Source of the DNA: Verrucomicrobiota bacterium
GTDB taxonomy: Bacteria > Verrucomicrobiota > Verrucomicrobiia > Limisphaerales > CANJSG01
Length of the DNA: 47,810 bases
Reading direction: 5' to 3'
NCBI GenBank assembly: GCA_947476875.1
Contig: CANJSG010000006.1
Location: forward strand, 1 to 47,810
Shown here: positions 6,623 through 15,618 of the stretch, in pieces
Layout of the letters: each line of letters begins with the position of its first letter
How positions within the stretch are numbered: the first letter of the stretch is position 1
Notes under the pieces: generated by a model
What the model was told of the DNA's origin: nothing
What the model saw: only the letters and a program-made list of their open reading frames with translations
Databases searched by the model: none
Translations under genes and position numbers: made by a program

Positions 6623-8398
6623 TCACATGGTTTCAGTCGTCTCAATTCCGAGAAGATTGAGACCTTGCTTCAGAACTCGTGCCCCTACAAAACATATAGC
6701 CAGCCTTGTAAGTCTCTCATTACCCGATGATTGAAGCACCGGACAGCTCTCGTAGAAACGGGATAAGAGACCAGCCAACTCGTAGAGATAGGCACCTAGG
6801 AAATTGGGGCGATACTCCTCGGTGACGAGTTCCAAGACTTGGCCAAACTTAAGCAGATGTTTCGCGACCGCTTGCTCCTCGGGGGAGCTTAATCTGATAG
6901 CCGTTAACGTGGTCGCATTCGTTACTGCGTCACTTTGTTCGGCTTTTCTGAGGATCGAAGCCGCTCGGGTGTAGGAAAACAGGAGGTAAGGTGCCGAGTT
7001 TCCGTTGAGAGCCAACATCTTGTCCCAACTAAACACGTAGTCGCTTTGCCGGTTTTGGCAGAGGTCTGAGTATTTTACCGACCCAAGGCCGACAATCCGG
7101 GCGATTTCGTTCCTCTGGGCTTCGTCGAGGGAAGGATTTTTTTCGGAAACCACGGCGAATGCCCGCTCTTCGGCTTCGTCGAGAAGTTCGGTCAAACGAA
7201 CCGTATCACCGCTTCGGGTTTTGAATGGTTTCCCGTCCTCGCCAAGGATTGATCCGAACCAGACGTGGGCGAGTTTCACCGATTTTTCGAGATCGGGTCG
7301 CCAACGGCGAAAGGCCGCAAAAATTTGCCGGAAATGGAGCTGCTGACGACCATCGGTTACGTAGACGATTTCGTCGGGCCGCCAGGTGGCATGGCGATAG
7401 GCGAGCGTCGCGAGATCCGTGGTGGCATAGTTGAATCCACCGTCGTTTTTCTGGATCAACGCCGGGTTATCAAGCCATTCACCGTCGCGTTGAACGACGA
7501 ACGGGTCGTCTTTCTGTGGCATCGAGCCGTCGCTGAAGATCGCCTTCGCTCCCTGGCTTTCTCGGGCGATTCCTGTGGCCATCAGTTCATCGACCGTCGC
7601 TTGAAGCTGCGGGTTGTAGAAGCTCTCTCCCAATGTGTGGTCGAAGCTGACCTTGAGCCGTCCATAGACTTCATCGAACTGGACCTGGGAGAGCCGGATC
7701 ATCTCCTGCCAGATGGCGAGGTTCTCGGCGTCGCCCTGCTGGAGCTTCACCAGTTCGCTTCGGGCCAGCTCCAGCCGTGTCTCCTCGGCGTCGCACTCGG
7801 CGTTGATCTTTTTGTAGAGCCGTTCCATCTCGCCGATCGGATCCCGCTGCAGTGCATCCCGATCCAGCGATTCTTTCCAGCCGACCAGCAGTTTTCCAAA
7901 AGCCGTTCCCCAATCGCCGATGTGGTTGTCGGTGACGACCCGGTGGCCGAGAAAGCGGAAGATCCGCGAGAGGCTTTCGCCAAGGATCGTCGAACGGATA
8001 TGGCCGACGTGCATCGGCTTGGCCACGTTGGGGGAACTAAAATCAATGACGATGCTGCGCGGTTGGGAAGAGGTCCGAAAAAACAGATGTTCACCGCGGA
8101 ACGCTCCGGCAAGAGCCTCCGCGACGACTTCGGGCTTGAGTCGGAAGTTCAGGAATCCCGCGCCGGCGATGTCGATCTTCTCACAAAGGTCGTCCGCCCT
8201 GAGTTTTCCGAGGACATCCGTCGCGAGTTGCCGCGGGTTCATCTTCCGCTCCTTGGCAAGCGCCATTAGCGCAGAAGTCTGATAGTCGCCGAACTTCGGA
8301 TCCGGGCACGAACGCACTTGGACGGTCGAAAGATCGGCTTCGGGCAGGATGGCTTTCACCGCCTCCTGCAGGCGGTCTTGGAGGTCTAGGTGCAGCAC
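6623..8398 (-). CDS. argS: Arginyl-tRNA synthetase
   Basis: This 591-residue class I synthetase charges tRNA-Arg. It has the N-terminal Add-1 domain, the HIGH-type motif in SPNVAKPMHVGHIRSTILG, a KMSKS-region variant (GKPFKTRSGDTVRL) as is common in ArgRS, and a C-terminal DALR anticodon-binding domain that begins around LALNGNSAPYLLFSYTRA. The start is GTG at 8398 with no clear Shine-Dalgarno. The 3' third has visibly more A/T than the 5' part. The PTS EIIA gene lies 57 bases upstream on the same strand, so the two may be co-transcribed. Confidence 0.96.
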   Translation of the reverse strand: MLHLDLQDRLQEAVKAILPEADLSTVQVRSCPDPKFGDYQTSALMALAKERKMNPRQLATDVLGKLRADDLCEKIDIAGAGFLNFRLKPEVVAEALAGAFRGEHLFFRTSSQPRSIVIDFSSPNVAKPMHVGHIRSTILGESLSRIFRFLGHRVVTDNHIGDWGTAFGKLLVGWKESLDRDALQRDPIGEMERLYKKINAECDAEETRLELARSELVKLQQGDAENLAIWQEMIRLSQVQFDEVYGRLKVSFDHTLGESFYNPQLQATVDELMATGIARESQGAKAIFSDGSMPQKDDPFVVQRDGEWLDNPALIQKNDGGFNYATTDLATLAYRHATWRPDEIVYVTDGRQQLHFRQIFAAFRRWRPDLEKSVKLAHVWFGSILGEDGKPFKTRSGDTVRLTELLDEAEERAFAVVSEKNPSLDEAQRNEIARIVGLGSVKYSDLCQNRQSDYVFSWDKMLALNGNSAPYLLFSYTRAASILRKAEQSDAVTNATTLTAIRLSSPEEQAVAKHLLKFGQVLELVTEEYRPNFLGAYLYELAGLLSRFYESCPVLQSSGNERLTRLAICFVGARVLKQGLNLLGIETTETM

Positions 8399-8455
8399 GG
8401 TCGTGAGCGGTTGTGAAGGAACGCGCCCTGGAACCCGGGGCGCGGGGACGGTGGG

Positions 8456-8920
8456 CTACTTGCCCGTCTGGCCCTTGATGATGCGATAGATCGCCTCCGC
8501 ATCGGGCGCTTCTTCGAGAGATTGCCGGAACTCGCGGTTGTGAAGCAGCTTGGCGATGTTGGCCAAAGTTTGGAGATGCTTTTGAAACTGGCCCTGGGGG
8601 ACGAGGAACAGCATCACCAGATGGACGGGCTGGTTGTCCAACGCCTCGAAGTTGATGCCGGCTTTGGACCGGCCAAGGGCTCCGATCACCTCTGGAATCA
8701 GATCGGTTGATGCATGGGGAATACCGACGCCGAAACCGATGCCGGTGGACATGGAGGTTTCGCGCTTCTTGACGACCGCCGCGATGGCCTCGCGATGCTC
8801 CGCATTGACCGAGCCCGTGGAAACCAGGCGATCAATGAGTTCATCAATGGCCTGCCAGCGATCTGTCGATCGCATCTCCGGTATGATGTTCTCCGGCTTC
8901 AGCACGTCCGCCAAGGTCAT
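8456..8920 (-). CDS. PTS EIIA domain protein (fructose/nitrogen type)
   Basis: This 154-residue single-domain protein belongs to the EIIA-fructose/mannitol/PtsN family. The phospho-accepting His is in GVGIPHAS, preceded by the expected ...RETSMSTGIG. No EIIB or EIIC is nearby. A standalone EIIA of this type usually acts as a regulator (PtsN-like) rather than in sugar import. It lies upstream of argS on the same strand, and the tRNA-Leu gene precedes it. I cannot separate PtsN from the fructose-specific class by sequence alone. Confidence 0.88.
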   Translation of the reverse strand: MTLADVLKPENIIPEMRSTDRWQAIDELIDRLVSTGSVNAEHREAIAAVVKKRETSMSTGIGFGVGIPHASTDLIPEVIGALGRSKAGINFEALDNQPVHLVMLFLVPQGQFQKHLQTLANIAKLLHNREFRQSLEEAPDAEAIYRIIKGQTGK

Positions 8921-9045
8921 AGAAATTAGAACTCTGGGTATCGCCCCAAGGAACGGGCCGGTTCAAGCGAAGAAATCAAGACTCCGGCACAAATGCCGGA
9001 ACTCGATCACCCCTGCTTTGGAACCGCTCCGTCTGAGAGAGGAGA

Positions 9046-9130
9046 TGGTGCGCACGACAGGAATCGAACCTGTAAGCCTTGCGGCACTAGAACCTGAATC
9101 TAGCGCGTCTGCCAATTCCGCCACGTGCGC
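9046..9130 (-). tRNA. tRNA-Leu (anticodon CAG)
   Basis: The minus strand folds as a class II tRNA: acceptor GCGCACG paired with CGTGCGC, D-arm with AATTGGCAGA, anticodon stem CTAGA/TCTAG with loop TTCAGGT (anticodon CAG, reading CUG), a variable arm, and a T-loop GGTTCGATTCC. The discriminator is A, and CCA is encoded in the DNA (9046-9048 on the complement). Confidence 0.96.
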
Positions 9131-9225
9131 ACGCGGGAGGTTGAACGACTACGGACAACCGACTGGTTAAATAGGCGAACGGTCTCCCCGGGGGCAAGTG
9201 ATTTGTCTTTGCACCCGCAAAAGCA

Positions 9226-9256
9226 AACAGCGGCGATCACTTGGATCGCCGCTGTT
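9226..9256 (-). terminator. Terminator of the sugar dehydrogenase gene
   Basis: A perfect 13-bp stem (AACAGCGGCGATC with its complement) and a 5-base loop lie 25 bases beyond the stop of the dehydrogenase gene. On the minus strand it is followed by GCTTTTGC, so the U-tract is short but the hairpin is strong. Confidence 0.75.
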
Positions 9257-9280
9257 GGTTCACTGATTTTTGCCTGCCGA

Positions 9281-10900
9281 TCAGTTGGCGGCAACGGCTC
9301 CACCCTTGGACCCGCTGTGCTCGATACGGACAATCTGGGTGTCCTTGTTGTTCCCCCAGGCGGTGCCGAATTCGATGAGGTAGAGGCATCCGTCGGCGCC
9401 GAGTTCCATGTCCATCGGCCGTTTGAACGTCATGTTCGGGCAGAAGCGTTTCATCTTCGGGGTGCCGTCGGCGTTGCGGGCGATGTTGTTGTTCTCGTCG
9501 AGATGCACGGCGACGATCCAGTTCCGGCTCCATTCGTAGATGAACAGGGTATGGTCATATTCCTTGGGCATCTTGGTCTTCGAGGAGTTCTTCTCGTCGT
9601 AGTAATACACGGGGCCGGCCATCGCCGTGCGGCCACCGCCGCCGTTGACCGCGGGAAAGCGGGTCGAAGTGCTGCTGGGATACCAGATGAAGGCGGGCTG
9701 GGCGGGCGGGAGTTGCTTGATGCCCGTGTTGTTCGGCGAATTGTTCACCGGCTTGGCAGGATCGAACATGATCGGTTCACCCGCGGTGTAGGGCGTCGGC
9801 GCCTTGAGGGTCGCGGGAACGGGTTGGCCGGCGACCTTCGCATCCTTAACGGCTTTGTCGTATTCGGCGCGCTCTTTCTGATATCGGGCGCGTCCAACGA
9901 AATCGACCTTCGCATAGGCCTTGTTGTCGCCGCGGGAATATGGCCAGCCGAAGAACCCGGACTGCTTCGCCTGCATGACCGCGTCGAAACCGGCCGGACC
10001 GCGTTTCGGGTCCGCTCCTCCAGCATCGGGACCGACGTCGCCCCAATACAGGATCCCGGTCTTCTGATCGACGGACAGGCGGAATCCGTTGCGGGTGCCC
10101 TTCACGTAGACTTCGGGGCGGGTGCCGGGCGTGCCGGGCGGAAAGAGGTTGCCCTTCGGAATGGTGTAGGTGCCGTCCGGTTCGGGATGGATCCGGCTGA
10201 TGCCGCCGCGGAGATCGTTCATGTTCGCCGAAGATTTTTGGGCGTCCCATGCGCTGCGTCCGGGGCGTTCGTCGTGCGGGGAATAGTTGTCGGAGTCGAA
10301 CGGGGTCGTGTTGTCGCCGATGGCGATGAAGAGATTGCCTTGCCCGTCGAAGCCGAGCGAGCCGCCGACATGGCAGCAGGCGTCGCGGTTGATCGGGACA
10401 TCGAGGAGTTTCTTTTCGGAGGCGCTGTCGAGCGTGTCTCCCGCCAATGTGAAGCGCGAAACCCGGATGACTCCCCGCTTCTCCCCGTTAGCATCCTTCG
10501 CTGTTTCAGGGAGCGAATGGTTCAGGTAGATCCAGCCGTTCTTGTCGAAATTCGGATCGAGGGTGATCCCCAACATTCCATCCTCGTTCCCAGAAAACAC
10601 CGGAATGTTCCCGACCACGACGACGCTCTTCGAGTCGGGCTTCCACATCTTGATGATGCCGTTGCGCTCGGCGTAGAAGACACGGCCGTCCTTCGCCACC
10701 GCCATTTCCATCGGATCCTTGAGCGTGTCCTGGAACGATCCGTTCACCATCTGGTCGGAATCGAGAACCACCTTCGTGAATGCACCGTCCACCTGTTGTC
10801 CGGTGGGGATCGGCGAGGAATCAACCGGCTTCGGATCGGCGGCGTGGACGACGGTTGCGGCCAACAGGCCGGCGAGGAGGTTGAGCGCGTGGGGCTTCAT
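9281..10900 (-). CDS. Secreted PQQ-type glucose/sorbosone dehydrogenase
   Basis: This 539-residue protein has a clear signal peptide (MKPHALNLLAGLLAATVVHA). The beta-propeller of the GSDH/soluble glucose dehydrogenase family runs through DPMEMAVAKDGRVFYAERNG, EDGMLGITLDPNF and CCHVGGSLGFDGQGNLFIAIGD, with FKRPMDMELGADGCLYLIEFG near the end. Family members oxidise sugars in the periplasm using PQQ or related cofactors; in planctomycetes and Verrucomicrobia they are often linked to heme-c or ThuA domains, which are missing here. The gene is monocistronic with a terminator. The substrate is unknown. Confidence 0.88.
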   Translation of the reverse strand: MKPHALNLLAGLLAATVVHAADPKPVDSSPIPTGQQVDGAFTKVVLDSDQMVNGSFQDTLKDPMEMAVAKDGRVFYAERNGIIKMWKPDSKSVVVVGNIPVFSGNEDGMLGITLDPNFDKNGWIYLNHSLPETAKDANGEKRGVIRVSRFTLAGDTLDSASEKKLLDVPINRDACCHVGGSLGFDGQGNLFIAIGDNTTPFDSDNYSPHDERPGRSAWDAQKSSANMNDLRGGISRIHPEPDGTYTIPKGNLFPPGTPGTRPEVYVKGTRNGFRLSVDQKTGILYWGDVGPDAGGADPKRGPAGFDAVMQAKQSGFFGWPYSRGDNKAYAKVDFVGRARYQKERAEYDKAVKDAKVAGQPVPATLKAPTPYTAGEPIMFDPAKPVNNSPNNTGIKQLPPAQPAFIWYPSSTSTRFPAVNGGGGRTAMAGPVYYYDEKNSSKTKMPKEYDHTLFIYEWSRNWIVAVHLDENNNIARNADGTPKMKRFCPNMTFKRPMDMELGADGCLYLIEFGTAWGNNKDTQIVRIEHSGSKGGAVAAN

Positions 10901-11017
10901 GTTTGTTGTTCTGACGGATGTTCCACCCAGTAATTCAGATCACGTGGTGCCCGGCAAGCCATCAGGCTGCGGAGAATGTTCTTGGTCGAAACGAGGTGGC
11001 CCGTTGAACTGCCCGGG

Positions 11018-11590
11018 ATGCGTTTGGGCGTTTATGGCGGATCCTTTGATCCGGTGCATCTCGGCCATCTGCTCGTGGCGCAGGCGGCGCGGGAGGAACT
11101 GGACCTTGATGGTGTCGTCTTCATTCCCGCGGCCAAATCACCCTTCAAGCCTGGCACCCAGCCAACCTCGGGCGCGATCCGCGCCCAAATGCTGCGGCTC
11201 GCCCTTCAGGGGTGGGAATGGACCACCGTCGACGACCGCGAACTCCGACGCGGCGGAATCTCCTACACCGTGGACACTCTGCGCGAGATCGCCGCCGAGC
11301 ACCCCGGGGTGGAGTTGTTCTACCTGATCGGCGCTGACCACGCGCCGGTCCTCCCAAAATGGCGCGAGGCGGATGCGCTCGCGGGCCTCGCCCAGTTCGT
11401 CGTCATTCCGAGGCCGGGCGATCCCGATCCGGTTCTTCCGGCACCGTTTCAGGGAAAGGTGTTGAGAGGGTTTCCGCTCGGCGTTTCTTCGTCGCGGATC
11501 CGGGACCGCGTGAAGGCCGGCCAGTCGATCCGCCACCTGGTTCCGTCGGGCGTCGCCGAGGCTGTCTCGGCGAATCGGCTTTATCTTTAG
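11018..11590 (+). CDS. nadD: Nicotinate-nucleotide adenylyltransferase
   Basis: NadD makes nicotinate adenine dinucleotide from nicotinate mononucleotide and ATP, the second-to-last step of NAD synthesis. I start at ATG 11018, since the family begins MRLGVYGGSFDPVHLGHL (GxFxPxHxGH nucleotide site). The upstream 14 residues of the longer ORF are not family-like. The later motif SSSRIRDRVKAGQSIRHLVP is the ISSTxIR region. The product is 190 residues, a normal length. It is followed after 24 bases by rsfS, the common nadD-rsfS arrangement. Confidence 0.95.
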   Translation: MRLGVYGGSFDPVHLGHLLVAQAAREELDLDGVVFIPAAKSPFKPGTQPTSGAIRAQMLRLALQGWEWTTVDDRELRRGGISYTVDTLREIAAEHPGVELFYLIGADHAPVLPKWREADALAGLAQFVVIPRPGDPDPVLPAPFQGKVLRGFPLGVSSSRIRDRVKAGQSIRHLVPSGVAEAVSANRLYL

Positions 11591-11614
11591 GTCCCGGCCC
11601 ATAGTTTCCCCGAA

Positions 11615-12085
11615 ATGGATTCGCTCAAGCTGGCCCTGCTTTGCCACGAACTCGCCGACAACAAGAAGGCGGAGAAGATAGTCATCCTCGACGTGCGGAA
11701 GATTTCTTCGATCACCGATTTCTTCGTGCTCGTCTCCGGTTCCAGTGAACCGCATATCCGCGCCATCATCACCGAGATCCGTGGATCGCTGGCCGATGAC
11801 CATGGAGTTCGGCCAGCGTCTGTGGATGGGGAACACCCCACTGCGTGGCAGGTCCTCGACTACTTCGACGTCATCATCCACGTCATGAAGCCCGACGTCC
11901 GCGAGCGCTACGACATCGAAGGCCTTTGGGGCGATGCACGACGTATCGATCCGAAGAATCCTCCTGCTGAAGAAAAGGAGACCCGGAAGCCTGCCGCGAA
12001 GAAGGCCACTGCTAAAAAGGCCGCAGCCAAGAAGAAATCAGCCCCCAAGAAAAAAACGAAAGCCGGCGGCGAACCCAAAGGCTGA
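11615..12085 (+). CDS. rsfS: Ribosomal silencing factor RsfS with histone-like tail
   Basis: Residues 1-110 are the RsfS/Iojap domain (KAEKIVILDVRKISSITDFFVLVSG, then ARRIDP). RsfS binds ribosomal protein L14 and prevents 30S-50S joining in starvation. Residues 117-156 form a low-complexity tail of Lys, Ala and Pro (KKATAKKAAAKKK) like histone H1 C-termini, which is not part of the family's core. It follows nadD, as in many bacteria. The tail may give nonspecific RNA binding and ribosome affinity; that is inference. Confidence 0.93.
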   Translation: MDSLKLALLCHELADNKKAEKIVILDVRKISSITDFFVLVSGSSEPHIRAIITEIRGSLADDHGVRPASVDGEHPTAWQVLDYFDVIIHVMKPDVRERYDIEGLWGDARRIDPKNPPAEEKETRKPAAKKATAKKAAAKKKSAPKKKTKAGGEPKG

Positions 12086-12114
12086 ACCGCCGGCCAAATC
12101 TCATTGCGGCCGCC

Positions 12115-12567
12115 TCAGGCGGGATTCTGGTCGGGCCCTGGCGCCTGGTTGGCGTTGTCGTCGAAAGGCGGCTGCGCTTCGTCTACCGGATAGTCCGGAT
12201 AGGCGGGATCCAAACCGGGGATGTTCGGAGGGGTTTCGTCGGACAGTTTGACCATCTCGTCGACGATCCGCTTGAAGTCCTGCAGACCGGTTGACGGAAT
12301 GATGATGTTGTCCCGGCGGCCATTCAGGTCCTCGGTGATACGGAGGAAGCGGCCACGGGGGTTTTCCTTGAGCGTCAGGATGAAGGTCTTGCGCTCGATC
12401 TGGATCTTTTCCGTGCGCAGGGTGTCTTCATTGACCTGGGGTTTGGGTTGTCCATAGCCGGATCCTTGGCCGCCATAGTTTCCCTGGCCGCCATGTCCAT
12501 GGCCCTGGCCCGAAGAACGACGTTGGGGCCGGTAGCCATACGGCGAAGGTCTCTCGTTCGATATCAT
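12115..12567 (-). CDS. PUR-domain (DUF3276) nucleic-acid-binding protein
   Basis: I start at ATG 12567 (MISNERPSPYGYRPQRR), which gives 150 residues; the longer ORF runs through the neighbouring gene. A Gly/Gln/His-rich N-terminus (GQGHGHGGQGNYGGQG) is followed by a PUR repeat (IQIERKTFILTLKENPRGRFLRITED, then NIIIPSTGLQDFKRIVDEM). Bacterial PUR proteins bind single-stranded nucleic acid and are known from Bacteroidetes and spirochetes as well as Verrucomicrobia. The C-terminus is acidic and Pro-rich. It is convergent with rsfS, 29 bases apart. Confidence 0.85.
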   Translation of the reverse strand: MISNERPSPYGYRPQRRSSGQGHGHGGQGNYGGQGSGYGQPKPQVNEDTLRTEKIQIERKTFILTLKENPRGRFLRITEDLNGRRDNIIIPSTGLQDFKRIVDEMVKLSDETPPNIPGLDPAYPDYPVDEAQPPFDDNANQAPGPDQNPA

Positions 12568-12745
12568 ACTGTCCGTTTCATCGGCGTGAACGCCACGCCA
12601 CTTAATTCTCTGCGGGAATGTGTCTGTTTTCGGGTCGAGGTCCATCCGTTGCCGCCGACCACGTCTGCCCAAATCTATGCAGACTTCGCAAAAAAGAATC
12701 AACTTCTGGTTTCCTCGGTCCTGCCGGCCCCGGCTCAGGGCGTCG

Positions 12746-13270
12746 TCAGCCGTTGAATCGGGGTATCCCGGCCATCCGCTTGGCGCTGCTTGGGAAGGCC
12801 GTTCTCCACAGGTAGAACGAGATTCCCGCGAGGCACACCAGATTCGCAACCTGGGACACGCCATGCCAGAGACCGAACGACCTTGAGGCCTCGATCAGCT
12901 CGGGACTGTTGGGGCGGCTCTGGTATTTTTTCAGATGCAGGTCCTTCAGCACCGGCTGAAGCGCGAACCCTCCAATCAGCCCAAGCCCCAGGACCAATAA
13001 TAAAACCCAAGTCAGCGTCTTCTCCATCGGCCGCCCTGCGTAGAAGTGTTCCAAGGCCGACGCGATCAGGGCAACCGTGGCGCAGGCGTGATGGATCCAG
13101 AAGAGCTTCGCGATGATCGCCTGCGTGGCGAATCCCGCCCAGAACGGCCCCAGATTGGTTTTCATCGGCCCCGCCAACAGCGTCGGCGCGACGATGAATG
13201 CGAAGAAGAGCGATGATCCCAACCAGATCGCCGCGTTGAAAATACCAATGGCCCGCAGGAGCGAGAGCAT
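12746..13270 (-). CDS. Four-helix inner-membrane protein (DUF4149/TMEM205-like)
   Basis: This 174-residue protein has four hydrophobic segments: IGIFNAAIWLGSSLFFAFIV, a His-containing segment IAKLFWIHHACATVALIASAL, WVLLLVLGLGLIGGF, and VANLVCLAGISFYLW. The second one has conserved-looking His residues. The layout fits the DUF4149/TMEM205 family, whose biochemical role is not established. It ends 178 bases upstream of the PUR-domain gene on the same strand. Confidence 0.65.
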   Translation of the reverse strand: MLSLLRAIGIFNAAIWLGSSLFFAFIVAPTLLAGPMKTNLGPFWAGFATQAIIAKLFWIHHACATVALIASALEHFYAGRPMEKTLTWVLLLVLGLGLIGGFALQPVLKDLHLKKYQSRPNSPELIEASRSFGLWHGVSQVANLVCLAGISFYLWRTAFPSSAKRMAGIPRFNG

Positions 13271-13384
13271 GGGGAACCGTAGGCTTCTGGAGGCCGGAAG
13301 GCCAAGCCTCGTTCAGAAACTCCTGAAGCATCCTCTGGCATCTGGCGAGGCCATGGGTTACTCCTCGCCGGGAATTTTTCTGTC

Positions 13385-13981
13385 ATGCCTGCCCAATTAC
13401 TCAAATCGCTGGCCCTGTTCGGTCGCGAAGTGGTGCAGAACCCGGGTCCTATGGGAGCCGCGTTTCCCAGTTCGCCCGCCTTGGCCCGCAAGATGGCAAG
13501 CCTTGCCCATGACGTGGATGGCTTCTCCGGATACGTCGTCGAGCTCGGCGCGGGAACGGGGGCGATCACCGCTGCGATCCTTGAGGCGAAGGTCCCCGAG
13601 GAACGTCTCATCGCCCTGGAACGTTCTCCAACCCTGGCCAAGGCCCTGCAGGATCGTTTTCCAAAACTGCGCGTTCTCACCGGCGATGCCTGTGACCTGA
13701 ATCGCCTCCTCCGCCTGCACTTCGGCGGCACGATCCCGAAGATTTCGGCTGTCCTGTCCAGCCTTCCGCTCCGTTCAATTCCTTGCCGGAAAGTTGCCCG
13801 CCTCATCTTGGAAGTCCGACGGCTGCTGGCCGATGGCGGGGTGCTCGTCCAATACACCTACGCGGTCCATCGGCGGACCCGGTTCCCCGAATGCTTCGAA
13901 CGCACCGGAGCGTCCGTTGTGTGGATGAACATCCCACCGGCGCGGGTGGAACGGTTCACGGTGAGGCCGGCACGAGCCTGA
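13385..13981 (+). CDS. SAM-dependent methyltransferase, PmtA/KsgA-like
   Basis: This 198-residue Rossmann methyltransferase has motif I as VVELGAGTGAITAAIL, an acidic loop after strand 2 (LIALERS), GDACD at motif III, and a SSLPLRSIP segment where phospholipid N-methyltransferases have a similar motif. FPSSPALARKMA near the start is typical of the PmtA/COG3963 group, which methylates phosphatidylethanolamine. No rRNA-binding C-terminal domain is present, so KsgA is unlikely. Substrate assignment is moderate. Confidence 0.72.
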   Translation: MPAQLLKSLALFGREVVQNPGPMGAAFPSSPALARKMASLAHDVDGFSGYVVELGAGTGAITAAILEAKVPEERLIALERSPTLAKALQDRFPKLRVLTGDACDLNRLLRLHFGGTIPKISAVLSSLPLRSIPCRKVARLILEVRRLLADGGVLVQYTYAVHRRTRFPECFERTGASVVWMNIPPARVERFTVRPARA

Positions 13982-14094
13982 AGTCGAACCGGTCGGCTCT
14001 GCCCGACCCCGTGGTCGGGTGGCCAATCAGGCACGCCCGCGACTCCTGAAGCCCGGCGCTTGTTCGAGGCCCTCGCTGTGCCTAGCCTCGCCGA

Positions 14095-15594
14095 ATGCGA
14101 TCGATCGAGGCGTTGACCTTCGACAACACCTACTCCCGGCTGCCGGACACGTTCCACCAACGCGTCCAGCCCAAGCCGTTCGAGAATCCTTGGCTCGTCC
14201 ACTTCAACGAAGCCGCCGGCAACCTCCTTGATCTCGACCCTGCCGAAGCGCGGCGGCCCGACTTCCTCGATTTCATCACCGGCCGGAAGGCGATCCCGGG
14301 AAGCGATCCGCTGGCGATGCTCTACGCCGGACACCAGTTCGGTAGCTACGTGCCGCAGCTCGGCGACGGTCGCGCGATTCTGTTGGGGGAAGTGCGTTCG
14401 CCGTTGAAGGGCCTCTACAACGGCCATCTCAACCTCGTGACCGACAAGTGGGACCTCCATCTCAAGGGCGCGGGCAAAACCGCCTTCTCCCGCTTCGGCG
14501 ACGGCCGAGCCGTGCTCCGCTCGTCGGTCCGCGAATACCTTTGCAGCGAAGCCATGCACGGCCTGGGCATTCCCACGACGCGCGCGCTTTGCCTCATCGG
14601 CAGCGATGAACCGGTCTTCCGCGAAACGCCCGAGCCCGGCGCGATGATCCTCCGCATGGCGCCGTGCCATGTGCGGTTTGGGAGCTTCGAGGTCTTCTAC
14701 TACCGCGACCAGGTCGACCATCTCCGTTCGCTCGCCGACTACGTCATCGCGCAGCATTATCCCGAGTTCGCCGGCGTCGCGCCGAAGGACAAATACTACC
14801 GGTGGTTCAAGGAAGTCGTCCGCCGCACCGGCCAGCTCATGGCGGAATGGCAGGCCGTCGGCTTCTGCCACGGCGTGATGAACACCGACAACTTCTCCAT
14901 CCTCGGGATCACGATGGACTACGGACCGTTCGGGTTCCTCGACGACTTCGATCCCGGCCACATCTGCAACCACACCGACCAGTCCGGCTTCTACGCCTAC
15001 GACCAGCAGCCGCGCATCGGCCACTTCAACCTCCAGGCTCTCGGCCAAGCGCTCTCGCCGTTGATGACGCCCGACCAGGTGACCGGCGCCCTCGGCGATT
15101 ACGAACCCGCGCTGGCCACGCACTTCCTTGATCTGCTGGGCGCCAAGCACGGCTTCCGCATCCAGAGCCCGACGGACGAGGAGATCTTCCGCGACACGTT
15201 TGAAGTCCTGCGTGGAACCGACATGACCAACTTCTTCCGCGGGCTCAATTCCTTCTCCACCGCGCCTGGAGCCGACAACGCCCCTCTCCGCGACCTCGTG
15301 GTGAACCTTCCCGCCTACGACGCCTGGGCCAAACGCTACGCCGCGCGTCTGACGGGCGAAGGCAGCAAAGACACCGAACGCAAAGCCCGCATGGACCGGG
15401 TGAACCCGAAGTTCGTCCTCCGAAACCATCTCGCCCAACGCGCCATCGACGCCGCGCACCAGCGCGACACGTCGGAAATCGAGACCCTAATGCGGATCCT
15501 GCGAAACCCTTTCGCGGAACATCCCGGCCTCGAACGCTACGCCGAACCGCCGCCTGCGGAGTTGAAGAAGATCGTGGTGAGCTGTTCGTCGTAG
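14095..15594 (+). CDS. selO: SelO/YdiU protein adenylyltransferase (AMPylase)
   Basis: SelO is a pseudokinase-fold enzyme that transfers AMP to Ser/Thr/Tyr of proteins. The 499-residue product has the family's usual length and motifs: LAMLYAGHQFGSYVPQLGDGRA, LKGAGKTAFSRFGDGRAVLRSS with the ATP-contacting residues, then GFCHGVMNTDNFSILG and DYGPFGFLDDFDP for metal binding. The C-terminus ends SCSS, the position where animal selenoprotein O has selenocysteine. The gene stands alone; the next start is 25 bases downstream. Confidence 0.96.
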   Translation: MRSIEALTFDNTYSRLPDTFHQRVQPKPFENPWLVHFNEAAGNLLDLDPAEARRPDFLDFITGRKAIPGSDPLAMLYAGHQFGSYVPQLGDGRAILLGEVRSPLKGLYNGHLNLVTDKWDLHLKGAGKTAFSRFGDGRAVLRSSVREYLCSEAMHGLGIPTTRALCLIGSDEPVFRETPEPGAMILRMAPCHVRFGSFEVFYYRDQVDHLRSLADYVIAQHYPEFAGVAPKDKYYRWFKEVVRRTGQLMAEWQAVGFCHGVMNTDNFSILGITMDYGPFGFLDDFDPGHICNHTDQSGFYAYDQQPRIGHFNLQALGQALSPLMTPDQVTGALGDYEPALATHFLDLLGAKHGFRIQSPTDEEIFRDTFEVLRGTDMTNFFRGLNSFSTAPGADNAPLRDLVVNLPAYDAWAKRYAARLTGEGSKDTERKARMDRVNPKFVLRNHLAQRAIDAAHQRDTSEIETLMRILRNPFAEHPGLERYAEPPPAELKKIVVSCSS

Positions 15595-15618
15595 CGTGGT
15601 CCAAACTTGTGAGCGCGC

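Noticed and set aside
9125-10933. 602-residue plus-strand ORF
   Set aside because: It is a mirror of the sugar dehydrogenase gene, with no domain and Arg/Val/Gly-rich shadow sequence.
13858-15459. 533-residue minus-strand ORF
   Set aside because: It lies antisense over selO, which has complete family motifs on the plus strand.
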